This document shows positions 44,194-53,284 of a DNA stretch of 61,479 bases, one piece after another (within the stretch, counting starts at the first letter, position 1; each line of letters opens with the position of its first letter). Made by a program: the position numbers and the translations under genes. The DNA comes from Cytophagales bacterium CG12_big_fil_rev_8_21_14_0_65_40_12 (GTDB lineage Bacteria; Bacteroidota; Bacteroidia; Cytophagales; Cyclobacteriaceae): assembly GCA_002786855.1 (NCBI GenBank), contig PCUU01000039.1, forward strand, positions 385 through 61,863, given 5' to 3'. Under the pieces are notes generated by a model, which did not search any database, had not been told where the DNA came from, and saw only the letters and a program-made list of their open reading frames with translations.

Positions 44194-44855
44194 TAGCAGC
44201 AGAACTGATTAATGACCTTATTCCCCCTTTAAAATTGACCGATGATGGCCACAAAGCGATCGTTTGGATGGAGGAATTACGCACTAATCAGCTGCCTGTT
44301 GTTGAAAAAGGGCGTTTCTTAGGCTTCATTTCCGAAGAAGTGATACTTGAAAACAACGACTCATCAAAAGCAATCAGTGAATACGATCTTTTTTCCGAGG
44401 ACTGTTTCGTTTTCGAGGATCAGCATTTTTATGATGTCATTAAATTGGCGCACGATCACGAAGTTCAGTTGGTGGCTATACTGAGTCGAAATGGTGCATT
44501 TTTAGGCGTAGTAACAATTGAAGATACCATTTCAGGTTTTGCGCAGTCCATGGCTGTTCAAGAACCAGGGGCAATTCTTATTGTCTCTATGAACCAAAGA
44601 GATTATTCTTTGGCCGAAATCAGCAGAATTGTAGAGGGGGAAAACGCCAAAATTTTAAGCAGCTGCATCACCAATGATTATATGGATGCGACCAGAATTA
44701 AGCTTACCCTTAAGATTAATAAACCAGACCTATCTCACGTGGCCGCTTCTATCGAAAGATTTGGCTACAAAATCATCGGCCGTTTTCAAGAACTCGAGAT
44801 CAAATCAAACGATCAAGAACGATACGACATGCTGATGAAATACCTTAACATTTAA
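44190..44855 (+). CDS. CBS-pair protein
   Basis: 221 residues. Two CBS motifs fill the first 130 residues (AIVWMEELRTNQLPVVEKGRFLG; VQLVAILSRNGAFLGVVTIEDTI), and the remainder (about 135-221) is an ACT-like segment (LIVSMNQRDYSLAEISRIVEGENAKIL). Such proteins sense adenine nucleotides or other ligands. It lies nine bases upstream of nadK, a frequent Bacteroidota order, and may modulate NAD phosphorylation (inference). Confidence 0.85.
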   Translation: MIAAELINDLIPPLKLTDDGHKAIVWMEELRTNQLPVVEKGRFLGFISEEVILENNDSSKAISEYDLFSEDCFVFEDQHFYDVIKLAHDHEVQLVAILSRNGAFLGVVTIEDTISGFAQSMAVQEPGAILIVSMNQRDYSLAEISRIVEGENAKILSSCITNDYMDATRIKLTLKINKPDLSHVAASIERFGYKIIGRFQELEIKSNDQERYDMLMKYLNI

Positions 44856-44863
44856 GGTGAATC

Positions 44864-45739
44864 ATGAAAATCGCACTACACGGTAAGAACATCGCAAAAG
44901 AAGCAATCCCTTGTGTTCAGGATTTAGTCCATATTTTGGATGAAAAGAAAATTGAAATCGCTCTTACCCAAGATTTTCAAAAACAACTCAAAAAGGCAAA
45001 AATCGAAGTAATTTCAACCGAAATCCTTGAGCCTGGGGATGACATGTCTGGAATCAACTTTATCATAAGTTTAGGTGGAGATGGTACCATGCTGGATACC
45101 ATCACCTACACAGCAAAGTACGAAACTCCCATTGTAGGCATCAATTTGGGTCGGCTTGGGTTTTTAGCTACCACACCTAGAAGCGAAGTAAGAATTGCGG
45201 TAGAAGCGCTCATTGATGGAAAATTTGAAGTAGAAAGTCGCTCTTTGATTCATGTGGATTCCTCCGAACAATTATTTGCGCCCTACAACTTCGGATTGAA
45301 TGAATTCACCATCGTCAAAAAAGAAACTTCATCGATGATCGTGGTACATACTTATGTAGACGATGAATATTTAAATTCCTATTGGGCAGATGGCTTGATT
45401 GTATCTACTCCAACAGGATCAACGGGATATTCATTGAGCTGCGGAGGACCATTGGTGCATCCGAGGCTCAAGAACTTTATCATTACCCCAGTTTCGCCAC
45501 ACAACTTGAATGTGAGGCCAATAATCGTTTCGGACCAAAGCAAAATCACCTTCGAAATTGAGGGAAGGACCAACAAGTTCATGGTTTCATTAGATTCCAG
45601 ATCATGCAGTGTAGACGATAAAGTAAAAATATCCGTTAAGAGGGAGTCTTTCGAAGCAAAACTGATCCGTTTCGATCATAATAAGTATTTTGATACCTTA
45701 AGGCAAAAGTTGAATTGGGGGGTAGACGCCAGAAATTGA
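44864..45739 (+). CDS. nadK: NAD kinase
   Basis: 291 residues. Phosphorylates NAD to NADP using ATP or polyphosphate. Motifs SLGGDGTMLDTIT near 68 (the GGDG catalytic turn), VGINLGRLGFLAT near 92, and STPTGSTGYSLSCGGPLVHP near 177. Nine bases downstream of the CBS gene. It precedes the outer-membrane biogenesis cluster; this order is common in Bacteroidota. Confidence 0.97.
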   Translation: MKIALHGKNIAKEAIPCVQDLVHILDEKKIEIALTQDFQKQLKKAKIEVISTEILEPGDDMSGINFIISLGGDGTMLDTITYTAKYETPIVGINLGRLGFLATTPRSEVRIAVEALIDGKFEVESRSLIHVDSSEQLFAPYNFGLNEFTIVKKETSSMIVVHTYVDDEYLNSYWADGLIVSTPTGSTGYSLSCGGPLVHPRLKNFIITPVSPHNLNVRPIIVSDQSKITFEIEGRTNKFMVSLDSRSCSVDDKVKISVKRESFEAKLIRFDHNKYFDTLRQKLNWGVDARN

Positions 45740-45780
45740 ATTAACAATATTTAACTGGCCATTTTTGAAACTGAAACACA

Positions 45781-46515
45781 ATGTTATCTAGCTTGCGAGC
45801 ATATCATAAGGATAAATCTGTAGTGTCTAAACTATGGTTTCGTTTATCAATTTCGGTAATCATTTTAATCGCTTTTGGTAGAGTCCAAGCGCAAAATCGA
45901 GAAATAGGTTTTGAACTTGGTTCATACAATTACCTTGGTGATGTTGCCCGAAGTTTTGACCTGGCGAACTCAACATTAGGCGCGCAGTTTTTCGTTAGAA
46001 AACACATTAATGATGGACTGAGCACACGCATTTCGGCTGGGCTCGGAAAACTTAAAGGCGTTGATAACGAAGCATTTGACGTATTTTCAGCCAATAGAAA
46101 AGCTTCGTTCGAAGGCAATTTTATCAATATCGATTTTCTGTTTGAATATCACTTTCTGGATTACAGAAATGAAAAACTTCAACAATATTGGACACCCTAC
46201 TTACTTTTTGGGGCTGGTGTTTATCGGCTTCAAGGTACTGATGGTTTGGGAGCATCTTACGAATCTGGATTGAACCTAAGATTGCCCGTAGGTTTCGGAG
46301 CAAAGTACATGATCGATCGAAGGTGGACCTTAGCCGCTTCAGTGTCGGCAATCAAATCCAATAGCGACCAATTGGATAATGTATCTTTGGACAATCCTGC
46401 GATCAAAAATTACAGAGGTGGAAATCCAAACGATGATGACTGGATTTTTTTTACCTCTATTTCTTTAAGTTACACCTTGTATAAGATCGTTTGTCCGCAA
46501 GGAAAGTTCCGATAG
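45781..46515 (+). CDS. DUF6089-family outer-membrane protein
   Basis: 244 residues with a signal anchor/peptide (about 17-37, LWFRLSISVIILIAFG, then VQAQ) and a small beta-barrel pattern (IGFELGSYNYLGDVARSF, LRLPVGFGAKYMIDRRWTL, WIFFTSISLSYTLYK). The family is nearly always found just before uppS and bamA in Bacteroidota, so it may help the outer-membrane assembly machine. Function not established. Confidence 0.86.
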   Translation: MLSSLRAYHKDKSVVSKLWFRLSISVIILIAFGRVQAQNREIGFELGSYNYLGDVARSFDLANSTLGAQFFVRKHINDGLSTRISAGLGKLKGVDNEAFDVFSANRKASFEGNFINIDFLFEYHFLDYRNEKLQQYWTPYLLFGAGVYRLQGTDGLGASYESGLNLRLPVGFGAKYMIDRRWTLAASVSAIKSNSDQLDNVSLDNPAIKNYRGGNPNDDDWIFFTSISLSYTLYKIVCPQGKFR

Positions 46516-46537
46516 CCTGATAAAGAATGAATTAGGG

Positions 46538-46568
46538 TTTAAAAACAACAAGCATTTTCTTACCTTCG
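46538..46568 (+). promoter_or_regulatory. Promoter of the uppS-bamA-ompH cluster
   Basis: TTTA at 46538-46541, 19 bases, then TACCTTCG at 46561-46568; each box has one mismatch to TTTG-N19-TANNTTTG. It is about 27 bases before the uppS ATG. Confidence 0.6.
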
Positions 46569-46595
46569 CACTCGCTTTTTCGCAAGGCGCTGCTA

Positions 46596-47333
46596 ATGAA
46601 GGATAAAATCATACTCGGTTCTCTACCAAAACACATTGCCGTAATCATGGACGGGAATGGCCGCTGGGCTAAAAGTAAAGGCGCAGCACGTGTTTTTGGC
46701 CATAAAAATGCCATAAAAGCAGTCAGGGAAACCACAGAATCTTGTGCTGAATTAGGGATTAAGTATTTAACGCTTTATGCCTTTTCTACCGAGAATTGGA
46801 ACAGGCCAAAAAGAGAAGTAAATGCATTAATGCAGCTTTTGGTTTCTACAATTAATAAAGAAATTAAAACACTGATGGACAACGACATAAAGTTAGCAGC
46901 CATTGGTGATATCAAAAGTTTGCCCTTGGCATGTCAGAATGAGCTGAGCGAAGCCATGAAAACAACTGCCAATAACAAAAGAATGACTTTGGTTTTGGCC
47001 CTGAGCTATAGCGGAAGGTGGGACATTGCCAATGCCATGAAAACCATTGCTGCTCAGTGCGAAGAAGGAAAGCTAAAAGCTGAAAATATTACTAATGAAT
47101 TGATAGAAAGCCATTTGTCAACATCGGGCATCCCAGATCCTGAGTTGTTGATCAGAACAAGTGGCGAACAAAGAATAAGTAATTTTCTTTTGTGGCAATT
47201 GGCCTACACCGAGTTTTTCATCACTGAAACGCTTTGGCCAGACTTTAGAAAAGAACATCTGTACGATGCAATTGTGTCATATCAGAATAGGGAACGAAGG
47301 TTTGGAAAAACCAGTGAGCAGATAAAGATTTAA
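46596..47333 (+). CDS. uppS: Undecaprenyl diphosphate synthase
   Basis: 245 residues, cis-prenyltransferase that makes the C55 lipid carrier for peptidoglycan and surface polysaccharides. HIAVIMDGNGRWAKSKG near 13, TLYAFSTENWNRP near 65, and RTSGEQRISNFLLWQLAYTE near 195. Eight bases separate it from bamA. The ATG at 46596 gives a standard start. Confidence 0.97.
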   Translation: MKDKIILGSLPKHIAVIMDGNGRWAKSKGAARVFGHKNAIKAVRETTESCAELGIKYLTLYAFSTENWNRPKREVNALMQLLVSTINKEIKTLMDNDIKLAAIGDIKSLPLACQNELSEAMKTTANNKRMTLVLALSYSGRWDIANAMKTIAAQCEEGKLKAENITNELIESHLSTSGIPDPELLIRTSGEQRISNFLLWQLAYTEFFITETLWPDFRKEHLYDAIVSYQNRERRFGKTSEQIKI

Positions 47334-47341
47334 ACCTGAGG

Positions 47342-50002
47342 ATGAAGAAATTAATATTACTCCTGATAATTGGCCTTTGTGGTTTATCTGAGCTATCGGC
47401 CCAAGAAAGATTTGGGTTGAATACTGCCGAGGGCGTTCAAATAGACTATACCAACCCGAAAGTCTTCGAAATAGCAGATATTCGTTATACTGGCCTAAGC
47501 ACGCTTGAAGAAAGGGCTTTGATCGGTTATATAGGCATCAAAGTTGGAGACCAAATCAGCATTCCAGGCTCAGAAATCTCTGACGCCATCAAGAAATTAT
47601 GGAAGCAAGGCTTTATAGCCGATGTTCAGGTTTGGTTGAATAAGATTGAAGGCAATCGCGCTTTTCTGGAAGTGCGTTTGGTGGAAAGGCCCAGGATTAC
47701 AAAGTTTGCCATAGAGGGGGTATCTGGAACGCAGGAGTCTGACCTCAAAGAAAAGATGGGGATCATCGGAAAAGTCGCCAGCGCACCTCTACTAAAAAAC
47801 ACCGAAACCGTCATCAAAAAATACTTCGTGGCCAAAGGTTATTTGAATGTTAGCGTGAACAGCATTCAAGAACAAGATTCTGTCGTTGGCGATGGTTCAA
47901 GATTGCGCTTTGTTGTCGACAAAAAGTCGAAAGTCAAAATCAATAAAATTGAGTTCGAAGGCAATGAGGCCTTTTCAGATGCCAGGTTGAAAAAGCCACT
48001 GAAGAAGACGCATGAAAAACCAAGGTTCTGGTTGATTTCTCAACTTTTCAATCAAATTTTTAAGGCCAGCCCTAAAAACATCATCAACCTTGTTGACTCC
48101 TCTTATCAAGTCTCTGATACGCGACTGAAAGATTTTATATCCAACAATGTCAAGCTTAATTTCTTACAGTCTTCGAAATTCGTACAAACTGAATTTGACA
48201 ACGATAAAGATGGCTTGGTCGCATTTTACAACTCGAAAGGATACCGTGACGCTGCTGTTGTTGACAGCAAAATCGATAAACTGAATGATGACTACATTAA
48301 CTTAAAAATCAAGGTTGATGAAGGCAACAAGTACTATATCCGAAATATAGATTGGTCGGGTAACTTTAAATACACCGATGAACAGCTCACCAAACTTCTC
48401 AACATCAATAAAGGAGATGTTTATAATCGGGAGCGAATCGAATCTAGAACTTCATTCGATGGCCAAAATGGCGATGACGTTAACTCCCTATACATGGATG
48501 ATGGTTACTTGTTTTTTAGGTTGGAAGTTGTTGAAGTAAGGGCCGATAACGACTCTATTGACCTAGAAATGAGGATGTATGAAGGCGAACAAGCCACAAT
48601 CAAGCGCATTATTCTTAAAGGAAATGACAGGACCAGTGACCATGTTATTTTAAGAGAAATCCGAACATTGCCAGGCCAAAAATTCAGCAGAAGAGAGTTG
48701 ATCAGGACTACCCGAGAATTGGCACAATTAGGGTATTTCGATCCTGAACAGATCAATCCTCGCCCTATTCCGAATATTGCAGACGGTACTGTGGATATAG
48801 AATTTACTTTGGTAGAAAAATCCTCGGATCAAATTCAACTTTCTGGAGGTTTTGGTGGGCCATTCGGTTTTGTGGGAACGGTTGGTCTACAATTGAATAA
48901 TTTCTCTGCCAAAAACATTAACGACTTCAGCAAATGGCGACCTTACCCTTCTGGAGACGGTCAAAGATTATCCATTCAAATTCAATCCAACGGTAGAAGA
49001 TTTCAGAATTACAGCATGGTCTTTTCTGAACCTTGGTTGGGTGGTAATAAGCCAAATAACTTCTCTGTAAGTTTAAACAGAACAGTCAATAGAAGTTTCA
49101 CTGACTTTCAGGGTACAACCCTAAGCGGATTTCTTAAAGCCTCAGGTTTTACCATTGGTTTAGGTCGTAGATTACAATGGCCAGATGACTATTTTAATAT
49201 TTCAAATAGCCTCTCTTACCAGTTTTATGATGTCTTTAACTTTGGAAATACCCTCGGCTTCTCCACAGGACAAGCCAATAGTATCACTTTCAATACTGCC
49301 ATTTCGCGAAGCAATATTGATAACCCACAGTTCCCGAAATACGGCTCTCAATTCTCGTTGAACATCAATTTAACCCCTCCTTATTCTCTGTTCTTGGATA
49401 GGTTCAATAATAGCGATGCGAATAGTTTGAATTCCAGAGAGCGCTACCAATTCATTGAGTACCATAAAACCATCATGGATGCCTCTTTCTTTATTCCATT
49501 GCCTGCTAAATTCGTGATCAACACCAGGGCTCACTTTGGCTTTATAGGTTCTTATGCGAATAAAACCGACACTGGGCCATTTGAAAGATTCTTTTTGGGA
49601 GGTAACGGTTTAAATGGTGCAAACAATTTTATAATTGGGCAGGACATTATAGCGTTAAGGGGATATGATGACAACAGTATTGTCCCAGTAGACCCTAAAA
49701 CAGGCTTTAGAGGAGGTTTGATTTTTAATAAGTTTGTTGCCGAATTGAGATACCCAGTATCGCTTAAACCCACTTCGACCATTTACTTATTGGCCTTTGG
49801 CGAAGCTGGTAATGCATGGAATAACTACGCTGATTATTCCCCTCGAGATTTGTTTAGATCGGCAGGGGTTGGAGCAAGAATATTTTTGCCAGCATTCGGT
49901 TTGTTAGGTCTTGATTGGGCGTACGGATTCGATTCAAATGCAGCTTTGGGAATCGAAAGTGGTTCGCAAGTGCATTTCACAATTGGACAACAACTACGAT
50001 GA
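47342..50002 (+). CDS. bamA: Outer-membrane protein assembly factor BamA
   Basis: 886 residues. A signal peptide (LILLLIIGLCGLSELSAQ) is followed by POTRA repeats (about 40-470) and a 16-strand Omp85 barrel (about 520-886). The family turn VTGLGR-like GPFGFVG and the RGYDD loop (IIALRGYDDNSIVPVD near 770) are present. Longer than E. coli BamA because the POTRA region has insertions. Inserts beta-barrel proteins in the outer membrane. The terminal residue is Arg, not Phe. It ends two bases before the first ompH-like gene. Confidence 0.96.
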   Translation: MKKLILLLIIGLCGLSELSAQERFGLNTAEGVQIDYTNPKVFEIADIRYTGLSTLEERALIGYIGIKVGDQISIPGSEISDAIKKLWKQGFIADVQVWLNKIEGNRAFLEVRLVERPRITKFAIEGVSGTQESDLKEKMGIIGKVASAPLLKNTETVIKKYFVAKGYLNVSVNSIQEQDSVVGDGSRLRFVVDKKSKVKINKIEFEGNEAFSDARLKKPLKKTHEKPRFWLISQLFNQIFKASPKNIINLVDSSYQVSDTRLKDFISNNVKLNFLQSSKFVQTEFDNDKDGLVAFYNSKGYRDAAVVDSKIDKLNDDYINLKIKVDEGNKYYIRNIDWSGNFKYTDEQLTKLLNINKGDVYNRERIESRTSFDGQNGDDVNSLYMDDGYLFFRLEVVEVRADNDSIDLEMRMYEGEQATIKRIILKGNDRTSDHVILREIRTLPGQKFSRRELIRTTRELAQLGYFDPEQINPRPIPNIADGTVDIEFTLVEKSSDQIQLSGGFGGPFGFVGTVGLQLNNFSAKNINDFSKWRPYPSGDGQRLSIQIQSNGRRFQNYSMVFSEPWLGGNKPNNFSVSLNRTVNRSFTDFQGTTLSGFLKASGFTIGLGRRLQWPDDYFNISNSLSYQFYDVFNFGNTLGFSTGQANSITFNTAISRSNIDNPQFPKYGSQFSLNINLTPPYSLFLDRFNNSDANSLNSRERYQFIEYHKTIMDASFFIPLPAKFVINTRAHFGFIGSYANKTDTGPFERFFLGGNGLNGANNFIIGQDIIALRGYDDNSIVPVDPKTGFRGGLIFNKFVAELRYPVSLKPTSTIYLLAFGEAGNAWNNYADYSPRDLFRSAGVGARIFLPAFGLLGLDWAYGFDSNAALGIESGSQVHFTIGQQLR

Positions 50003-50003
50003 C

Positions 50004-50546
50004 ATGCATAAATATTCGCCCGTAATAGTATTATTATTTGTAATTTCTAACTTTGCGCTTTGCCCAAAAGAAAGCGTGGCCCAAAAGTTTGGCCATTATG
50101 ACTCTGGTTTCATTTTTGGGAAAATGCCTGAGTACGCAGAAAAAAATGAAGAGCTAAACGCGCTCTGGAAAGAATTTGACAAAGTGGTACGGAGTTTGCA
50201 AAATGACGCGGAGAAGATGCGCGCAGAACTTCGTTCAAAAGAAATTTTGTTCACTCCTGAGATGATCAAGGAAAAGCAAAAGGAAATTGAACTCAAGGAA
50301 CAAGAAGCCCTGAACAAATCAACAGAGCTTTTTGGATACGATGGCCTAATTTATAAAAAGCAAGAAGAGCTTTTAAGGCCGCTAAGACAGAAGCTTTTTG
50401 ATGCTGTTGAGGTGGTGGCAAGAAAAAACGGCTTGGACTATCTTTTCGACAAATCATCGGATTTGGGAATTGGATTTTCAAACCCAGTACATGATTACAC
50501 AGAGTTTATTCTTGAAGAATTAGAGCTTTTAAAAAAACAGAACTAA
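50004..50546 (+). CDS. OmpH/Skp-family periplasmic chaperone, first copy
   Basis: 180 residues. A signal peptide (SPVIVLLFVISNFALCPKESVAQ) and a long coiled coil (about 45-125, rich in Lys/Glu) typical of Skp, then a small beta part at the ends (GHYDSGFIF, ILEELELLKK). Skp-like trimers hold unfolded outer-membrane proteins. ATG at 50004 leaves one base after the bamA stop; a longer frame would overlap bamA. It forms a tandem pair with the next gene. Confidence 0.88.
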   Translation: MHKYSPVIVLLFVISNFALCPKESVAQKFGHYDSGFIFGKMPEYAEKNEELNALWKEFDKVVRSLQNDAEKMRAELRSKEILFTPEMIKEKQKEIELKEQEALNKSTELFGYDGLIYKKQEELLRPLRQKLFDAVEVVARKNGLDYLFDKSSDLGIGFSNPVHDYTEFILEELELLKKQN

Positions 50547-50570
50547 AACATTAAATTGAACATAAAAGTC

Positions 50571-51143
50571 ATGAATCGTAAATTAGTAGTAGCCCTTTCA
50601 TTGCTCTTGTTAGCAATGACAGCACAAAGCCAGGATTTTAAAATTGGATACACCAGCATAGACGCTATTGTATTTAATATGCCTGAAATCCCTGGAATCC
50701 AATCTGAAATTGAAACTTTTCAGAAACAACTCTCAAGCCAAGTCACCAATAAAGAGGCTGACATTCAGGCTAAAATAGCGGAATATCAACAATTGGCTCA
50801 GCAACCAAATGCAGCCCAAATTGTGCTTCAAGAAAAAGAAGGCGAAATCAGAAGATTGCAAAGCGACCTTCAGGCATTTTCTCAAAAAGCGGAGCAGGCT
50901 TTGGCCAACAAAAATGCTACTCTTTTCAATCCTGTTTATACTAAAGTGCAAAATGCAATTGAAGCAGTGAGAAAAGAAAAAGGTTACGCCATGATCTTAA
51001 ATGCAAGAACAGGTTCGGGCGATGGTATTGTTTTGGCCGCTAATGACGAAGACAACATCACTAAATTCGTTTTCGAAAAATTGGGCGTACCAATGCCAGC
51101 TGTTGAAGAAGGAGCTCCAAAAGCCACTAACAACGGAAACTAA
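50571..51143 (+). CDS. OmpH/Skp-family periplasmic chaperone, second copy
   Basis: 190 residues with a signal peptide (LVVALSLLLLAMTAQSQ), FKIGYTSIDAIVFNMPE and a coiled coil (about 45-125) with many Gln. A longer C-terminal tail (about 145-190) ends in Asn/Gly/Pro-rich residues. Same family as the preceding gene, 24 bases upstream, but divergent in sequence, so the two copies may have different clients. Start ATG 50571; a TTG at 50556 is in frame but less likely. A terminator follows. Confidence 0.9.
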   Translation: MNRKLVVALSLLLLAMTAQSQDFKIGYTSIDAIVFNMPEIPGIQSEIETFQKQLSSQVTNKEADIQAKIAEYQQLAQQPNAAQIVLQEKEGEIRRLQSDLQAFSQKAEQALANKNATLFNPVYTKVQNAIEAVRKEKGYAMILNARTGSGDGIVLAANDEDNITKFVFEKLGVPMPAVEEGAPKATNNGN

Positions 51144-51162
51144 ATTTTTCGACCCAAGATTT

Positions 51163-51194
51163 AAAACCTCTTCAAATGAAGAGGTTTTTTTATT
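51163..51194 (+). terminator. Terminator of the bamA-ompH cluster
   Basis: AAAACCTCTTC pairs perfectly with GAAGAGGTTTT around AAAT, followed by TTTATTTT, about 20 bases after the second ompH stop. Confidence 0.92.
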
Positions 51195-51202
51195 TTAGCC
51201 CT

Positions 51203-52093
51203 ATGAGAGTTCCACCACTTTTGCAAAAAGGAGATAAGGTTGCCCTTGTAGCGCCAGCCAAAAAAATTCAAACTCAGCTTGAACCTGCGCTTGAAATAAT
51301 CAAATCATGGGGAATGACACCTCAACTTGGCGAGCACGTGCTAGCTGTTGACAATTACTTTGCTGGTACAGACGAACAACGTTTAGCCGACCTGCAATGG
51401 GCATTGAATGATCCCGAAATCAAAGCCATCATTATTGCAAGAGGCGGTTACGGCACCACCCGAATCATTGATCAAATCGATTGGGCTGAATTCGACTTGA
51501 ATCCGAAATGGATTTGCGGCTTCAGTGATATTACCTCGCTCCTCGCTTTACTTAATAACCGAAATGTCGCCTGCCTTCATGGCCCGATGGGCGTTACAAT
51601 GACATGGGATGAACAGTCGACCAAGGCATTGCAAGAATTGTTTTGTTCAGAAAAATACGAGTATAAAATTTCCTCTCATGAGAAAAACAAACTCGGTTCA
51701 ACAAGGGCAGCACTTACTGGTGGCAACTTGTCTATCATTTGCAATTCCATTGGCACTGCCTCTGAAATACAAACTGAAGGTAAAATTCTTTTTTTAGAAG
51801 AAGTAGGTGAATACTTATACCACCTAGACAGAATGCTCATACAGCTAAAGCGAGCAGGAAAACTTGATGCTATCAAAGGGCTTCTTTTGGGAGATTTTTC
51901 ATCCATGAAAGACCATCAAGATAGTTTCGGGAAAGAGGTAATGGATATTATTTTAGAAAGTATTTCTGAGCTTGAGATTCCTGTTGCCTTTGGTTTTCCG
52001 ATCGGCCATGAAACCAAGAATTTACCCTTGATTTGTGGAATGGAAAACGACTTTGAGGTGAATAGCAACGAGACCCTGCTTAGACACCTTTAA
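51203..52093 (+). CDS. Peptidase S66 (LD-carboxypeptidase)
   Basis: 296 residues. Cleaves the terminal D-alanine from tetrapeptide in peptidoglycan recycling. GDKVALVAPAKK near 12, IARGGYGTTRIID near 75, nucleophile serine in CGFSDITSLLAL near 104, and the glutamate/histidine partners in FLEEVGEYLYHLDRML near 200 and GFPIGHETKNLPLICG near 271. ATG at 51203 is used; a frame beginning at 51176 would start inside the terminator stem. Its 3' end overlaps chrA (convergent) by 14 bases. Confidence 0.92.
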   Translation: MRVPPLLQKGDKVALVAPAKKIQTQLEPALEIIKSWGMTPQLGEHVLAVDNYFAGTDEQRLADLQWALNDPEIKAIIIARGGYGTTRIIDQIDWAEFDLNPKWICGFSDITSLLALLNNRNVACLHGPMGVTMTWDEQSTKALQELFCSEKYEYKISSHEKNKLGSTRAALTGGNLSIICNSIGTASEIQTEGKILFLEEVGEYLYHLDRMLIQLKRAGKLDAIKGLLLGDFSSMKDHQDSFGKEVMDIILESISELEIPVAFGFPIGHETKNLPLICGMENDFEVNSNETLLRHL

Positions 52094-53264
52094 TAAAGAT
52101 TCCTGCCAGCAGGCCCGCAAGAATAATAAATGGAGGTGGTATTTTCGTGTAGGTGAGCAATACAAAAGTGCCAATGATCACTGAGACATTCATTACATTA
52201 TTTTCAATTGGCTGAAAGAGCGTAAAAGCAGCAGCGGCTACCATGCCCGCACTGGCTGCATTAATTCCTTCCAATGAAGCCCTGACTACCCGATAGCGCT
52301 TAAGGTCTTCCCAAAACCGAATTACAAAAAATATCAAGAAGGTACCCGGAAGGAAAATACCACAAGCCGCTATAAAACCCCCAAGGATTTGAGCCCCCAA
52401 ACCTAAATCACGCACTGCTAAAGCTCCCACAAATGAGCTTACCGAAAACACTGGCCCCGGCACGGCCTGCACCATGGCCAAACCCGTCAGGAATTCTTCT
52501 GAGCTCAAATAATGCTTAAACTCCACAAATTCGGTATGTAGGAAAGGAATCAGCACCTGACCCCCTCCGAAAATTAGACTTCCATTTCGATAGAAATTTT
52601 CGAAAAGCAGGATGATTCTGTCATGGGTAATTGCACCTAAACCGGCAGCCGTCACTAAAACCAGTGCCCAAAGCGTAAAATTTCCCCACTTGATTTTGAT
52701 TTTTTGCTTTTCCTCGGGCTCTTGTTGTTTGTATTTGAAAGCGGTAAGTACCCCTGCAAAAACGAGCACCAAGGGCAAAGCCACTGGCTTGGAAATAAAA
52801 TAAGTAACTATTGCTGAGAGTGCCATTAAACCGCCTGCCGTTCTGGTAGTGACCACTTTTGAGGCAATGATATAAGCGCCATAGCTCACAAAGCCCACAG
52901 CCATTGGTTGTATAAAGCGAGTAAACTCCAAACTGAAATTCTTGGTCTGGTAAGAATCAACCAAAATTGCCGCGGTCGTCATGATTGAAACCGCTGGCAA
53001 CATCCAAACCAACAAAGTAAGATAAGCCAAATTTGGTCCCCCGATTTTGAAACCAATCGCTGTAATGGTTTGAGTAGAAGTGGGGCCAGGAAGTATTTGG
53101 CAAAGCGCGTTCAGTTCGATGAGCTCTTCTTCTGTAAGGTAAGCCCTCTTCTTCACCATTACTTTCAAAAGCATGGCAAAGTGAGCCTGTGGGCCTCCAA
53201 AAGCCGTAACGGCCAATAGAAGCACATCGCGCAGATAAATGTAGTATCGAATTCGCTTTATCAA
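52080..53264 (-). CDS. chrA: Chromate transporter family protein ChrA
   Basis: 394 residues, the long form with two CHR halves. N-terminal FGGPQAHFAMLLKVM and CQILPGPTSTQT; C-terminal FGGGQVLIPFLHTEFV and MVQAVPGPVFSVSSFVG; about ten hydrophobic segments. Family members export chromate or related oxyanions; the physiological substrate is not certain. It is 20 bases downstream of the oxygenase gene. No chromate-resistance regulator is seen, so a housekeeping sulfate-like transport role cannot be excluded. Confidence 0.9.
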   Translation of the reverse strand: MIKRIRYYIYLRDVLLLAVTAFGGPQAHFAMLLKVMVKKRAYLTEEELIELNALCQILPGPTSTQTITAIGFKIGGPNLAYLTLLVWMLPAVSIMTTAAILVDSYQTKNFSLEFTRFIQPMAVGFVSYGAYIIASKVVTTRTAGGLMALSAIVTYFISKPVALPLVLVFAGVLTAFKYKQQEPEEKQKIKIKWGNFTLWALVLVTAAGLGAITHDRIILLFENFYRNGSLIFGGGQVLIPFLHTEFVEFKHYLSSEEFLTGLAMVQAVPGPVFSVSSFVGALAVRDLGLGAQILGGFIAACGIFLPGTFLIFFVIRFWEDLKRYRVVRASLEGINAASAGMVAAAAFTLFQPIENNVMNVSVIIGTFVLLTYTKIPPPFIILAGLLAGIFIKGV

Positions 53265-53284
53265 AGTATTCGATTAGGATTAGC

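Noticed and set aside
46061-46273. Overlapping plus-strand frame inside the DUF6089 gene
   Set aside because: Composition follows the out-of-frame reading of a well-supported membrane protein gene.
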